This document shows positions 47,046 to 58,600 of a DNA stretch of 64,000 bases, in pieces. Positions within the stretch are counted from its first letter, which is position 1, and every line of letters starts with the position of its first letter. Origin of the DNA: Arthrobotrys musiformis (Eukaryota; Ascomycota; Orbiliomycetes; Orbiliales; Orbiliaceae); assembly GCA_036971715.1 (NCBI GenBank), contig JAVHJL010000005.1, positions 868,001-932,000 on the forward strand, read 5' to 3'. Below the pieces are notes generated by a model. The model did no database searches, was not told the origin of the DNA, and was given only the letters and a program-made list of their open reading frames with translations. The position numbers and the translations under genes are program-made.

Positions 47046-48198
47046 TTACGGAAGCGGGGTTGAGAACCTCTGATCCGCTTTAATGTCACCATCCCATATC
47101 CTCCCGAACGCCAGTCCGGGTACTTGGGATTGTTTCTCCTCCAGGCTCTTCTTGGCCTTCTTTAGCAGCCATTCGGTGAGGGTTATGAACGTCGAATGCT
47201 GCTGGACGGCTTCATCTCTATCCTCCTCCACATCCTCGATAATGTGTGTTTTTATCCTACCCTTCTCGTCGAATTCGAATATAAATAAACCGCAGAACCC
47301 GCCGGTTAACGTGAACTTTGGTAAAGAGTTCGCGACGGCGGAGAGGGGGTCTTCATTTTTTTCGGTTGCGGCGGGGGAGGATGTTGTTTGCGGGGTATCC
47401 CCGGTACCGTTTGGTGAGCCGCTGGCTTTCCATTTCACGATCATTCGTTCGGTGGGGGGTTCGTCGTCTAGTTGGGCGGCGGGGGGGATCATTCTTATGC
47501 TTAGGATTTCGAGACGGACTTTGATGCCTGGTATCCGACCCCATGCCATCGGTGATGACCATAATGCTGCTACGTACGCCACTCGACCGCTGACGGAGGG
47601 GAGGTTTGGGTGCGTGGAGGGGAAGAGCTGGAGGGTTATGGACGGGGAAAGGATTTCGCTTGGGAGGGGGGATTGGAGGAGTGTCGGGAGGTGGTCTTTG
47701 AGGATATCAATTGCTGTAGTATTCAATATTCTGTCAGTATTCTTTCTTATTTAATACGTCTCATGGGCATAAGTAGTAGAGGAGCTTACTCTTCCCCAGA
47801 TTCAACGTCCTCTCGCTGACGGGATCTGTATCCCCCTCCGACCCTGCGTTCGCAGATGATAGGAGTAATCCATCCGTGGGGATGAGTCCATTGACCGTTC
47901 TCGTCGATAGTGCGGATAATATGTTATCTTTTCGTGGTATGTATGATATCCCCAGCACCTTCTCTTCAACGGGTGCCGCCGTTATCGGCGCAGGCGGTCG
48001 TAAAGGTTGGTTATAGGTAAGCCATACCTCTGACCGGCCCCGCGGACCCTCAGATGACGACGGACGGATCGATGGGTCTGCTGTGGTACTGGTCGGGTGG
48101 TGGGCGATTCTTAGTGCTGAGGCCTGGGGGGTGGAGGATGTGCTGAAGGCGCAGGGTCTGCAGAGAACGGGCGGGTGACGAGGTTTGAAGCGGCGCAT
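47046..48198 (-). CDS. Conserved DUF2358/C6orf136-like protein, probably mitochondrial
   Basis: Exons 47790-48198 and 47046-47713 give 358 residues; the join LNLGKTIDILKDHLPTLLQ keeps phase. The N-terminus is Arg/Ser-rich without acids (MRRFKPRHPPVLCRPCAFST), a likely mitochondrial targeting peptide. The body has the pattern of an NTF2-like domain: a first helix IDILKDHLPTLL, a SPSITLQLFP strand, YVAALWSSPMAW, the strand pair VRLEILSIRMIPP and RMIVKWKASG, then FCGLFIFEFDEKGRIKTHII. This matches the fungal relatives of C6orf136/DUF2358 as I remember them. Between the strands sits a disordered insert rich in Thr/Pro. Function unknown in this family. Confidence 0.7.
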
Positions 48199-48498
48199 CT
48201 GGTGCGGTTTGGGTGCGATGGAGATGGAATTGGGCTATGACATGGGGATGATTATAATTATAACAGTCCCCGTCCAAAGGAGAGAAAGAAGCTATGACGT
48301 ACGGAAACAGCAGGTTGAATCGAACGGCGGTGTTGGAATTTGGTTTCTTCTTCTTTCGCTTACAATCTACCGGGATTCCATTCGATGGGCTGCTCTGCTC
48401 TGCATGCATGGCCCCCACATGGCTCAATCGACATGGGTATCTATACCGACATATAATTTATATTGCGTATCGGAAACAGTAGATGTATTAAGATATCT
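48199..48498. promoter_or_regulatory. Spacer: promoter of DUF2358-like gene and 3' end of WD40 gene
   Basis: About 300 bp between two minus-strand genes. ORFs on the plus strand are antisense chance. Nothing distinctive. Confidence 0.4.
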
Positions 48499-49911
48499 TC
48501 AATCGTCCTCCTCGGCCATGAGCTCTGCGAGTTCCGCCTCTTCCTCCGCAGTCAGCATGCTATTCGACCGGCTCCTCCCAATCGCGCCCCCCTCGATCTC
48601 CTCGTCATCAATAACCCCTTCGTCATTCCTACGAGCCTCCTCCACGGCCGCCTTGACATCCGCAGGCAGTAGTGACCATTTCCTAACCGTTGCATCCAAG
48701 GATACACTAACCAGATCGTTCCCGACCACCGCCAGCGCGGTAACCACATCGTAATGTCCCGAGAACTTGTGATACAACTTGCTCGTCTGTAGTATTCATA
48801 TATATTAGCCATGTACTCCTTCAAAAAAAATAAAGGGAAATAGTATACTAACCCCAGCATCCCAAACCCTCACCTCCTCATCACTACAAGCCGTAATAAC
48901 CCACCTCCCCCCAACATCCATCGCCACATCATTCACAAAATCCTTATGCCAAATCTCCGTATCCGGATCAACCCCACCCTTCCCTTCCCCCAACTTCCCC
49001 AACCCGCTCCTCTCAAACCTCTTAACCGTCATATCCGAACTCGCAGTCCACAGATCGCTCTCCTCCCCTTCCTCCCCCAGGAACCGTAGACTGTTCACCC
49101 CGGTCTCGTGCTGAATAATCTCACACTCCTCCGTCGCCTTTGTAGCAGTGATACTCCACTTTTTAATCTCCTGCTTCGATCCGGCGCTGTACAGCACCAC
49201 CTTCTCCACCGTGGATTCAACGGGGTCGATAGCGAGGGCTTGCACGCCCCTAGGGTGTGATTTCAGCACATGTAATTTCTCACCCGTATCCGGATTCCAG
49301 ATGATTATTGACGCATCCGAGCTGGCGGAGATCAGCATCGGTTTCGACGGGATGATGTCGGTGTACACCAGTGCTTTTACAAAGTCGTTGTGGCCCTTGA
49401 AGGTTTTCAGAACGGCTTTGGAGGCGGTGGAGAAGGCGGTGATGGTTTTGTCCCACGAGCCGGTGTATAACACCGTCGCATCGCGGTTGAGGGCCAGCGA
49501 GGTCACCGGCGCGGTGTGCGCGCGGTAAACCCTCTGCGGTTCTTTAGGATCCTTCAAATACAAAAGTTGACTCGTTAGTCCCTTGTAACCCTTTTAAATA
49601 GTGTGAGAGTTAAATATGTGAGCAAGTCTTACAGACTTGAATATTCAGTCTCCTCGCCACATTCCCCGCTTCGGCGACGAACACATGCGCCGCCGACGAT
49701 GTATCCGGTTGTAACCCCAAAATCTTGGTGGGCACGGATATCGGCTGTCCCCTATCCTTCAGCTCCTTCTTCTTACGAGCCCGTCGCTCGGCCTTTTCGA
49801 GGGACTGGCTGGATTTATCACATCAGTCAGCATTTCCTGTCTCTGATAAGGGACGCTGTGTAAAACTTACTCCGACTGGAAGAAATTACGAGGATCGCTG
49901 GAAACCGACAT
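48499..49911 (-). CDS. WD40-repeat protein
   Basis: Exons 49871-49911, 49637-49808, 48853-49551 and 48499-48786 give about 399 residues. The N-terminus is MSVSSDPRNFFQSDQSLEKA, then a basic helix (RRARKKKELKDRG). At least six WD-type blades follow, for example APVTSLALNRDATVLYTGSW, HNDFVKALVYTD, PRGVQALAIDP, FVNDVAMDVGGRWVITACSD and HYDVVTALAVVGNDLVSVSL, so a single beta-propeller is likely. The C-terminus is acidic (LTAEEEAELAELMAEEDD). I cannot name the orthologue. The exon 2 donor is problematic: the consensus-like GTAAGA site breaks phase, so I used GTCTGT four bases upstream with the acceptor before GATCC. That junction is tentative. Confidence 0.82.
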
Positions 49912-50514
49912 TCTTGTTTATATTAGTGCGATGAGTGTAGAAATGTGGGGGGGTTCTACGCGTGGAAGGAGGGGCTGTGGATAGTGGGATGTTTCGAGTT
50001 TTATACTCCATTCGCGACTGGCCAACGCAGGATCCACGGAGAAAATACCACAGTTCACAGCGAACTTATACTATGTATTGTAGACTCATGATCATTTCGA
50101 CGGCCTCAATTCCACGCCCGGGAAGTCACATCAGTACCACGCCCAAGAACCGAAACGAATAACAAAAAATACTTAAATAACTCTCAACTGTCTTCTATAC
50201 GTATACGCAAACGGGCCCAAAATCGTAGAAAAAAGTAATACCAGCCAACATCCTCTTCTAAAATACGAGAAAGTTAAGTAGTAAATCGTATACAAAACAT
50301 ATATATATATCCCAGACTCCAATTGTGTCTCCCCGCAAATGCATCATAGCAACAGTTTAGCCTTCCGGTTATAAAACAACCCCCCACACTACACTTCAAC
50401 TTCAAAAACATCCCCCCCGCCCGTTTTGTTTCGCTGATGCTGGTAGATAAAGAAATATAAGAGAAATAAGTCCATGGCTTTTTAAGGAAAGATTTCTGTT
50501 CCTCATTGAGCTTT
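49912..50514. promoter_or_regulatory. Spacer: promoter of WD40 gene and 3' end of SPATA20-like gene
   Basis: 0.6 kb, AT-rich with a short TA run near 50300-50310. No gene. Confidence 0.45.
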
Positions 50515-53500
50515 TCAGCCCAGCTCTGGGAACTTGGCCTCGAGGTCTTCCACCTTATTCAGAGGGACGCAGGTTTGGTTGTGGCAGACTTGGATGATCG
50601 GTTTAGTTGCTGCGCTCTTGAGGATCTCCTTCAGGATTTCGTTCTTTCCCGTGAACCAGGTGATATCATCGCTCTTTTCCGTGGGGTCTACCAAGAGGAC
50701 CGAGGTATTCGTAAACAATCGTGTCCTAAGCTTCGCCCGGAACGCCTGAATAGTCGGGTCCGATTTCTTGCCCGCGAGTATGACGGTCCCGGTCCCTAGG
50801 TTCGAGGCGACAACCGACGGTAACATCGTTGAGAACAGGAACGGATGTTGCATCAACTCCGTTGAGAAGACGTTGCAGGTCTTAGCGGCTAAAGTGGAGA
50901 ATGTTGCGTCTCCGAGCAAGCTTCCCAGCTTGTATAAGTTCCCCGCCGATATCCCATTCGTAGAGGGCTCAGCGGAGTCCAACCCTATGTATTATTAGCT
51001 CGTATAACAAAAACAACAAGACTTTGAGATATAACACTTACCATCCTTGAGCCTCAGGATCAAATCGGGCGCATCCCGTTCGGTAGAAAAGAAACCACCT
51101 TGAGCTTCATCCCAGAACAACTTTGTTTGTGCAGCTAACATAGGTTGCATGTTAGTGATAAGCTTACTATACAACTCGACTAGTGCATGTTGCATTAATG
51201 CAGGGACTAACCTTGGAGACTGTGGGCCCAACGTAACCAACTCGCGTCGAAAGTCGCCTCGTATCTAGAAAAAAAGTTAGTGTTGGGGTACTCGAGCTTA
51301 AATTCGGAATCTGGCCTTCGTACAGAGAAATCAACCCATAGATAAGGTATGCGTAGTCATCCGCAAATGCCTTCGTGGTACCCGGGGCTTCCCTCCAGAC
51401 GCGCTTCAAACCTAGAGTCCTTGGATCAAATACATTTTTCTTGAGGAACTCTGCGGCTTGAATTGCCTTGTTAAGGTAAAACTTCGACTTCTCGGCATCG
51501 ACGATTTCCAGGGCAGAAGCCAGCCGGGATAGGGCGGCAATTGCAAGTCCGTTCCACCCAGTGAGAATCTTGTCGTCGAGGTTGGGGCGTGGCCGTTCTC
51601 TCTCCCTGTATTCTCGAAGCTTGGTTCGACCGTTTTTGATCTTCTCAACGATTGCATTTTCGCTGAGACCGAGCATGGTGCCAATCTGAGCAGGAGTTTG
51701 AGATATCTGGAGAACGTTCTGGTGCAAGAATTCATCGTGAATATCCCTCGCCGGGTCGACATTGCCATCCGTTCTAACACCCCAGTACTTCGAGCAAACT
51801 TCCGCATCCTGCTCGCCTAGAACTCTGATGAACTCCTTCTTATCCCAGACGTAGAAAGCACCCTCTGCGAGATGTGAATTAGTGATGTACCCCCCACGGT
51901 AACAAAAAGAGAGGATAAATACCTCTCTTCTCGGTATCACCCTTTCGCGCATAGGAGTCAGCGTCCTCCGCAGAGTAGAATCCACCGTCCTTATGGCTCA
52001 GCGGACCTGAACACAAATAGTCTGCCGCATCGAGGGCCGCATCAAGCATTTCCTTGTCTTTGCTCAACAAGTATGCGTCAAGGTACACAGACACCAACTG
52101 GGCGTTATCGTAAAGCATCTTCTCGAAGTGAGGGAGACTCCAATCCGCGGTAACCGAGTATCTTGCAAAGCCATTTCCGACATGGTCGTGAAGCCCACCG
52201 CGGCTCATATGCTGTAGTTCTACTATTAGTATAGCTCTCTTCCTCGTCCTTTATAAATATGTTTTTATCCCCTCACCCTCAGCGTTGTCACTGCCATGAA
52301 CTTGGCTCTTTCACATTCCACATCGCCGACTACGTCCTCTACAACCGACGATAGGCTGCTCAACCTCAGCAAGAAGGCGAGATTTGTCGGAGTAGGGAAC
52401 TTGGGCTCGGTGCCGAATCCACCATTGGTAGCGTCGTAGCGGCTAAGGAAGTGCTGGTATGCCTCCTCGAGTAGATCGATCTCGAGAATTTCTGCCCCGT
52501 CTTGACTGCCGCCTTGTTCCTTCAAACCCTCGTCCTGTTCTATATGTTAGAGCCAGGACAACTATAATACTCAATATAGGATACCCACCGAGAATTCTTT
52601 GAGCTGCTTCAAGATATCTTTGGCCGAAGCAAGGCACTTGTCCTGTTGCTCCTTCCAACTGCACATCCACAGTTAGCCTCCAAATTTGTCGCAAAATGCC
52701 AACCAAGAGACCATACACTTTGACCATCTTATCGAGAACTTCGACAAACCCGATTTGGTCCTTCATCGAAGGTCCATCGGTAGCATTCGGTCCGGGCCAG
52801 TATGTTCCACCGAATACAGGTTCCAGATTTGGTGTGAGGAAGACATTAAGTGGCCATCCCCCGGAACCCGTGGTCGCTTGGACCTAGTCAACCAGTCAAT
52901 CAGCTACCCGACACAACGAGGGTGTTTCGATCCAGAAGTTCCCACGTACATAGTTCATGTATATCCTATCTATATCCGGCCTTTCCTCCCTATCAATCTT
53001 GATAGGGATGAAGTTGTCGTTGAGGATCTTGGCGACATATGTGTCTTGAAAGCTCTCCCGTTCCATTACCTATTCCCAACATCAGTATTCCTAGGGGGCC
53101 CTTGTACCGACGAAACGCCGAGTTTCGGATTATACGGAATCATACATGACACCCTATCCACGAGCCAGAACGGCTGGAGTTAGTATCATGTCTATCAAAC
53201 CCAGGGAAGGGATGTTCTAGATTTCTCATACAATGACAAGCGGAATATCCACTACTCAAAAAAATCAACCGATTCTCACTCTTCGCCAGCGCCAAACTCT
53301 CGGGAGACCATTGTTGCCATGCCGTCAGATTATTTGCGTGGGAGCGGACCTGGAATAATTCCCCGCCAGGTTAGCAATCGTGTACATTTTCTTTGCCCCG
53401 CCACCCTCCCAAACGAAACGTGGGGGCGGGGGAATTAGGCGGCCTCTTCTTTTTTTTTTTGTGGAATTTTAAAACAGTAGGTTTTGAACATACGTATGGA

Positions 53501-53583
53501 CTGGTACTATTCGCAAGCTGGTTGGTAAGCTTTAGTTTCGGCTTACCGTTATCACCGCTTTGGAGGGATATCGAGGTCGCCAT
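50515..53583 (-). CDS. SPATA20/YyaL/SSP411-type thioredoxin-like protein
   Basis: Twelve exons: 53494-53583, 53232-53349, 53146-53153, 52950-53069, 52717-52883, 52589-52658, 52277-52534, 51923-52211, 51324-51864, 51212-51264, 51042-51134 and 50515-50984, giving 758 residues, the usual length. The N-terminal thioredoxin-like (DUF255) domain reads SPYVRSHANNLTAWQQWSPE, GYSACHWCHVMERESF and DREERPDIDRIYMNYV. The C-x-x-C pair (CHWC) depends on an 8-nt exon. The rest is an (alpha/alpha)6 barrel-like region of the glycosidase/epimerase type: GGWPLNVFLTP, GGFGTEPKFPTPTNL, GGLHDHVGNGFARYSVTADW, LPHFEKMLYDNAQL, FYSAEDADS and DDKILTGWNGL. The family is almost universal, but its reaction is unknown; redox or sugar roles are speculation. 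No clear signal peptide. Confidence 0.93.
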
Positions 53584-54879
53584 AGTTGTGTGTGTGATGG
53601 CGGCAGGTTTGAATGCTGGATGATGCGAAAGGTGGAAAGTGGGTTCGGCGAATGGCGACTGGGATGTTGTAGTTTTCTTGGCTTTCGAGGTGGGATGAGT
53701 GTGTTGAGACCTCGGAAGGATCTTGATTACGACAACCACAGGAACCGTAGCAGATCGAGCGATACAGATGTAACGGCAACAGTTCCAAGGAGGAGCGGAA
53801 TAGTGGAGAAGAGGGGAAGGAAGGAGGAGTGCCGGTTGGAAAAGGTCTTAGAAACCGGTGTTTTATAATGTGTCCGGCCTCGTCAACAATCGATCGAATC
53901 GAGTCGAGTCGAGTTAGACTTTTTTATAACATGTCACACCGATGATTATTAAGTTTCTCTGATATCATCCCGAAACAGCAAAGGCGACCCGACGGCTGCC
54001 TCGAGGCTTCGACTATAGTTCCCCTGCAGGTCGACTTGGACGGGTGTCGGACTACTCCGGCGAGCATATTGCGCAAGAACCTCGTAGGGATGACGGCTAT
54101 TCATGCACCAACTGCAGTTTCAACGTTCCCACCGTCTTTTCTGTCAAAAGTAGTGTCGTTTCGCGAGTTCGAGGAGTATACTTTGGAATCGGGTAGGATT
54201 GTTATATCGAGGGAAATGAACTCTCATTTGCATTGCAGCAGGTACATGTGCATACATGTGTGTCTCTGCACGTCAAGTCAGACACTGGGCGGTCTATATT
54301 TGGCCCGGACGAGCTTGGACGCACTCTATAATTTAAAAAAATCCACAAAGAACTCTACAATTAATGCAAGTAAAAGTTATACGTTCAAAAGAATATGATG
54401 AGACGGCGAAAACCAGCGCCGCGGTAGAATGTTATGTTTGATATCTCATGCATCCCTATGTTACAGGTAACTCCAGGCGACAACATGCAATTGTATGGGC
54501 ATAGTCGGGTCGTGACGTCTCTGGCACTTATGATACAGCTCTCATGTCTTGTAATCACTTGAATTCGCTACCGCACGCTAATGAGATGCACTGGATAAAG
54601 GAAAGAGAAAAAAAAAGTAGTAATACATAGGAAGAATGGGAAGAAACATAAGGAAATGCACAAGGAAGTTTTTTTAAACAAAGGGTTATCCGCAAGGAAA
54701 TAAAAAAAGGTGACCACAGAAGGAAAAATGAACTATTTCACAAGACCTCCCAGGTCACTTAGAAAAGTGAAAGCCCCTGAGTCGGTACAAAAAAAAGGGT
54801 CCTTATAACCTCCAGTGTAAACGAGATCATTCGGAAAGCGAATTCAAAATTATGTTTTTGTTTTATCCGTGATGGATAT
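53584..54879. promoter_or_regulatory. 1.3 kb spacer: SPATA20-like promoter and CAP gene 3' end
   Basis: Contains a GAGTC pentamer repeat at about 53899-53914, like the pair at 38.1-38.3 kb. The plus-strand ORF near 53560-53868 is antisense/upstream sequence, and the ORF at 54036-54398 does not look like protein. No gene supported. Confidence 0.45.
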
Positions 54880-55698
54880 TTACAACTGGACGTTTTCAGT
54901 GAAGTACTTGCCGTTGTCACCGACGACATTGCCGGGGGTCTTGTACTCGCACATGAGGTACTGGCTTCCACCGCACTGTCGGTTGTAACAACCGATTTCA
55001 GAGGTAGCCTTCCAGATGAGCTGGGTGAAGTGACCAGTGGACATCTAAGAGAGTACGTTAGTATGTATAATCATAGGATAGAAGAGTCAGGGGCTGTTAT
55101 TTACCTGGAAGCCTGGGCTGGAGGCATCATATTGGTTCTTCTCGTCGTACCAAGCGGTGATGGCATCGACGACATCGGTGTAACCGAAGGCAAGGTTCTC
55201 ACCATATGGACCTCCAGAGTGGTGCATGGTGCAGTCCTGGGTCTTATCACGAGCGAAGTCGGCCATCTCCTGGTTCCAGGTGAGTGCCTTAGCACCGTGG
55301 GCAGCACGGAACTTGTTATGGGAATCGAGACACTTCTGGTCGTCGCTAGTTGGAGCAACTGGAGCTGGAGCTGGGACGACAACGGGAGTTGGGGTTGGGG
55401 ATGGGGTGGTGGTCTTCTTCGAGGAAGGAGCTGGGGCGTTGTAGACTGGTGGTGGGACATAGACTGGAGTCTCAACTGGTGGTGGGACATAGACGACTGT
55501 GGTCACCTGTGGCTTGGGCTTGGGGACAGCGTGCTTTGTTTGGGTCTTTGGGCCTTCCGTAACATAAACGGTCTTGGTAACAACCAAGTCGACATACTCG
55601 ACGGCAGTATGCTTGTTGACCTTGCGAGTGCATTCCTTAACAGGATAGGCGAGGGCGCTGGCAGCGAGCACAGCAACGGAGAAGATGACAGAACGCAT
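54880..55698 (-). CDS. Secreted CAP/PR-1/SCP superfamily protein (Pry-like)
   Basis: Exons 55105-55698 and 54880-55044 give 252 residues. A clear signal peptide starts the protein (MRSVIFSVAVLAASALAYP). A Pro/Val/Thr-rich linker with YVPPPV repeats spans about residues 60-115 and is a likely O-mannosylation target. The C-terminal CAP domain starts CLDSHNKFRAAHGAKALTWN and shows CTMHHSGGPYGENLAFGY, the CAP1 signature GHFTQLIWKAT (made across the intron) and a CAP2-like YLMCEYKTPGN. The usual metal/tetrad His and Glu residues are present (H in SHNKF, E in GENLA, H in GHFTQ). Fungal Pry proteins bind sterols and fatty acids outside the cell; related proteins act in host contact. Role here is inferred only. 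Confidence 0.93.
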
Positions 55699-58600
55699 TT
55701 TGATAGTGAAGGGTTGATTGGTTGTTGAAGCTGAAGTAAAAATTGAGGATTCTATGAATGTTGGGATTTGGAGAGTGACCTAGCACGTAACCAAATGTTT
55801 AAACCGTCGTTACAATCCGTCAAGGAAGATGAGACGATGGGTGTTCTAGGAAGGTAAGAAGATCGTTCTAGGAGAAGGATGATGTTAGAAAATGGCGATA
55901 TTAAATTCGAGTAGTTCTGGGTTGGCGGTGAGGTGAAGGGGGAAGGGCAAGTATGCGTTGTGTCGTGTTGCATATTCACATCAATTGGACTGCACCAACT
56001 CGTATTCAAGTTGAGTTTCAGGTACCAAGAATCGAATCACATATCACAACCATGCATCGCACCCGCATTATATATCTACGATCGGAGGAATGTGGGAGGT
56101 GTGCATATAATGCATCCCGAGTATAGGGTACTGCAAAAGAGTTTCCAACTTACAAGTCCTGGTAACAAGAAATAACGACTGCAAAAGACCTGTTGAAATA
56201 TAAATTTCCCGTTTGATAAGACACCTGGTCGACTGTGGATTGAACCTGATCCAAAGAATCGCTACAATTTTAAATTGAAAAATTGAAATAAAGAAGCTTC
56301 GAACAATGAATATAAAAATTCAACCTCGTCAAGAAGTTAAGTCGTAATGGAAGACAAAATAAAGTTATTGTGAAATATCGAGCAGCTTAATATAAAAGAG
56401 TGTAATTGGTGTTGATTCGGCACAAAGGAGTGTAGCGCTAAATCCAACCCAGGATCGAGACCAGAAGCCTGCTTGAAGTTTTGAAAAACAAAAAACCGTC
56501 GGTTGATGGCTTGAAGAGAGGAGGAGAGGAGAGAAGAGTAGGAAGAGAGGCGTAAAGTTGTGCAGCAGGCCGATTATTTAAAACAGGCGCTATTGGGAAC
56601 CCAGCGATTCCCCTGGCTGGTTGTGCTTTGGCTTTGTTGTATGGGTCGCTGCTTGGCTGGATGTCCGGTTATGGTTGCAGTTGCAATTGCAGTGCCGTCT
56701 GACAATATGAACCGCTGTCAGTGTGTCTCATCAAGGGGCTGATTAACCTTTAGGGGAGGATGATAGGTTACGCAAAGGACAAGGCCCCCGAATCAATTGG
56801 ACTCAATCCCTTCATTTAATATCCTTGGGTTTTTCTTTTGCGCAGGGGGTGAAAGAGAGGTTGGCTCTTGCGACCCTCTAGTGCCTTGGCCCAGGCCCAG
56901 GTGGGCGTCTGTATTGGCCCAAAGTGATGGTTCCTTGCAGCCCGAAAGGACCCAGACCTCATGCAATGCATGCACCGAAACGACCATTTGGAAGCCAGCA
57001 CATGTTCCTTGCCTCCGGGGATCCTCATCCCGCTTCCCATCGATTCGATGTTTTGTTGAGATCTACGCTCCCCAGCGGGATTGAACATCATGGACTTGCT
57101 CTTCAAGATCACAACTGTGAACGGCACGAGAAAAACATTGCGGTACGCGGTGGAAGTGGCGCCTGCTCATGCACCACGATAACTTTGATAATCGTGTCGA
57201 GCTATGAGCTGTTCACGGGTTAGTTACCTAGGTCGGTTGGAGAGTTTGGAGAGCTGTTGTGGAACGAAACAAAATGTGACGCTGCACTCGATCGATCGAT
57301 GATAGGCGTCGACATTCATTGCTCTGACTAAAAACCCCCTTTCCATGACGAGCGGCTGGACAGTGCTGGGCAGGAGTACACAATGCGAGGAGGCGAGTGG
57401 CTGGAGGGGGGTTGTTCACGATGTTGGGACCCGAATAAGAATAGCACACATGGCAATCGTGAAACGATGTTTGAAGCTATCAAAACTGACCGATCAATTC
57501 CAATTCCAAGCTATCAGCTGGTCGACGTCAGGATGTTTGAACAGTTGCGTTGGTTGGATGTTGATGTTGGTTGGTGTAACAGTCGGCCGTGTCCCTGACG
57601 ATCTGGCCCATCCCAACACACCGCATTTGGCCTCGCTGGAATCCTTCTATCAATCACAAATCAATGTCTCTGAGCTCCCAACATCATTCGGACTCAGATT
57701 CATCTTTCTGTAACTTCCTTCAATTGAAGGTACCCTTGAAGCTCGTCACGACCAAATTATTATCATTATTATCCATGAAAACTAGTTTCTAGCTATAAAC
57801 TCCGCTGCAGCTCCCCGTCACACATTGTTCACCTCACCCAGGCGGGAAACTCGAGCCCAGGCGGGGATATCATCCTAAGGTAACATCCTGATAGCTTCGA
57901 TTACCCTTTGCGTGAACGAACCGAAGTGCTCACGATCGAGCTTTGAATTCTGCTGGCTCCCAGAATCCTAGGGGGCTGGTTCCTGCATGTTCCCGATCTA
58001 CCGCTGGCCGAAGGTGACTTCCCATGCACACCCGCTCGACTCTATTCTGGTTCCTGACTGCAGCTACGCAGGGTAAGGCATGGTTTTGTCTTTACTTGCG
58101 GGGTAAACGAGAATGCTGACTGGTCGGTACCAGCAAACCCTGTCCAAGCCCTGTCCCCTTCCAGGTTGCCGTTTCAGGTTGTCTTGCGCCCGTTCCTAGC
58201 AAAGCTCTCTCCGTTTAGAGGCCTTTCATCACCGGGCATGGAAATCTGCACTCAAGCCCCCCGATCAGAAAAGGGGTAGACGCTGGCAGACGCCCTGCTG
58301 CGCTTTTTTTTTTTTTTTTTTGTTCTATATTTTATTTTTTTCTTTGTTTAAGCTTAAAACTTCCAAATCCGATTGTCTCGATGTCTAATCGATTTCGAGA
58401 GCTTCCTCGGTATGTGAACTATCAAAGAACCAAAAGCCAAAAGGTCTCTGATAGTTGATGCTGCGGAAATCAGACCTGCCTCATTCCAAAGTCCCGCTAT
58501 CCCGTAGAAGAATTTCAAGGTTTTTCGGGTATCACTATCTAAGCATGCATAACTGTATTACCTCGGAATGCCAAAAGAGATAGAAATCGGTACCATTACC

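Noticed and set aside
57345..57713. 122-codon ORF in the gene-free region
   Set aside because: No recognisable motif, not supported by splice-extended frames, and overlapped by equally open frames in other phases.
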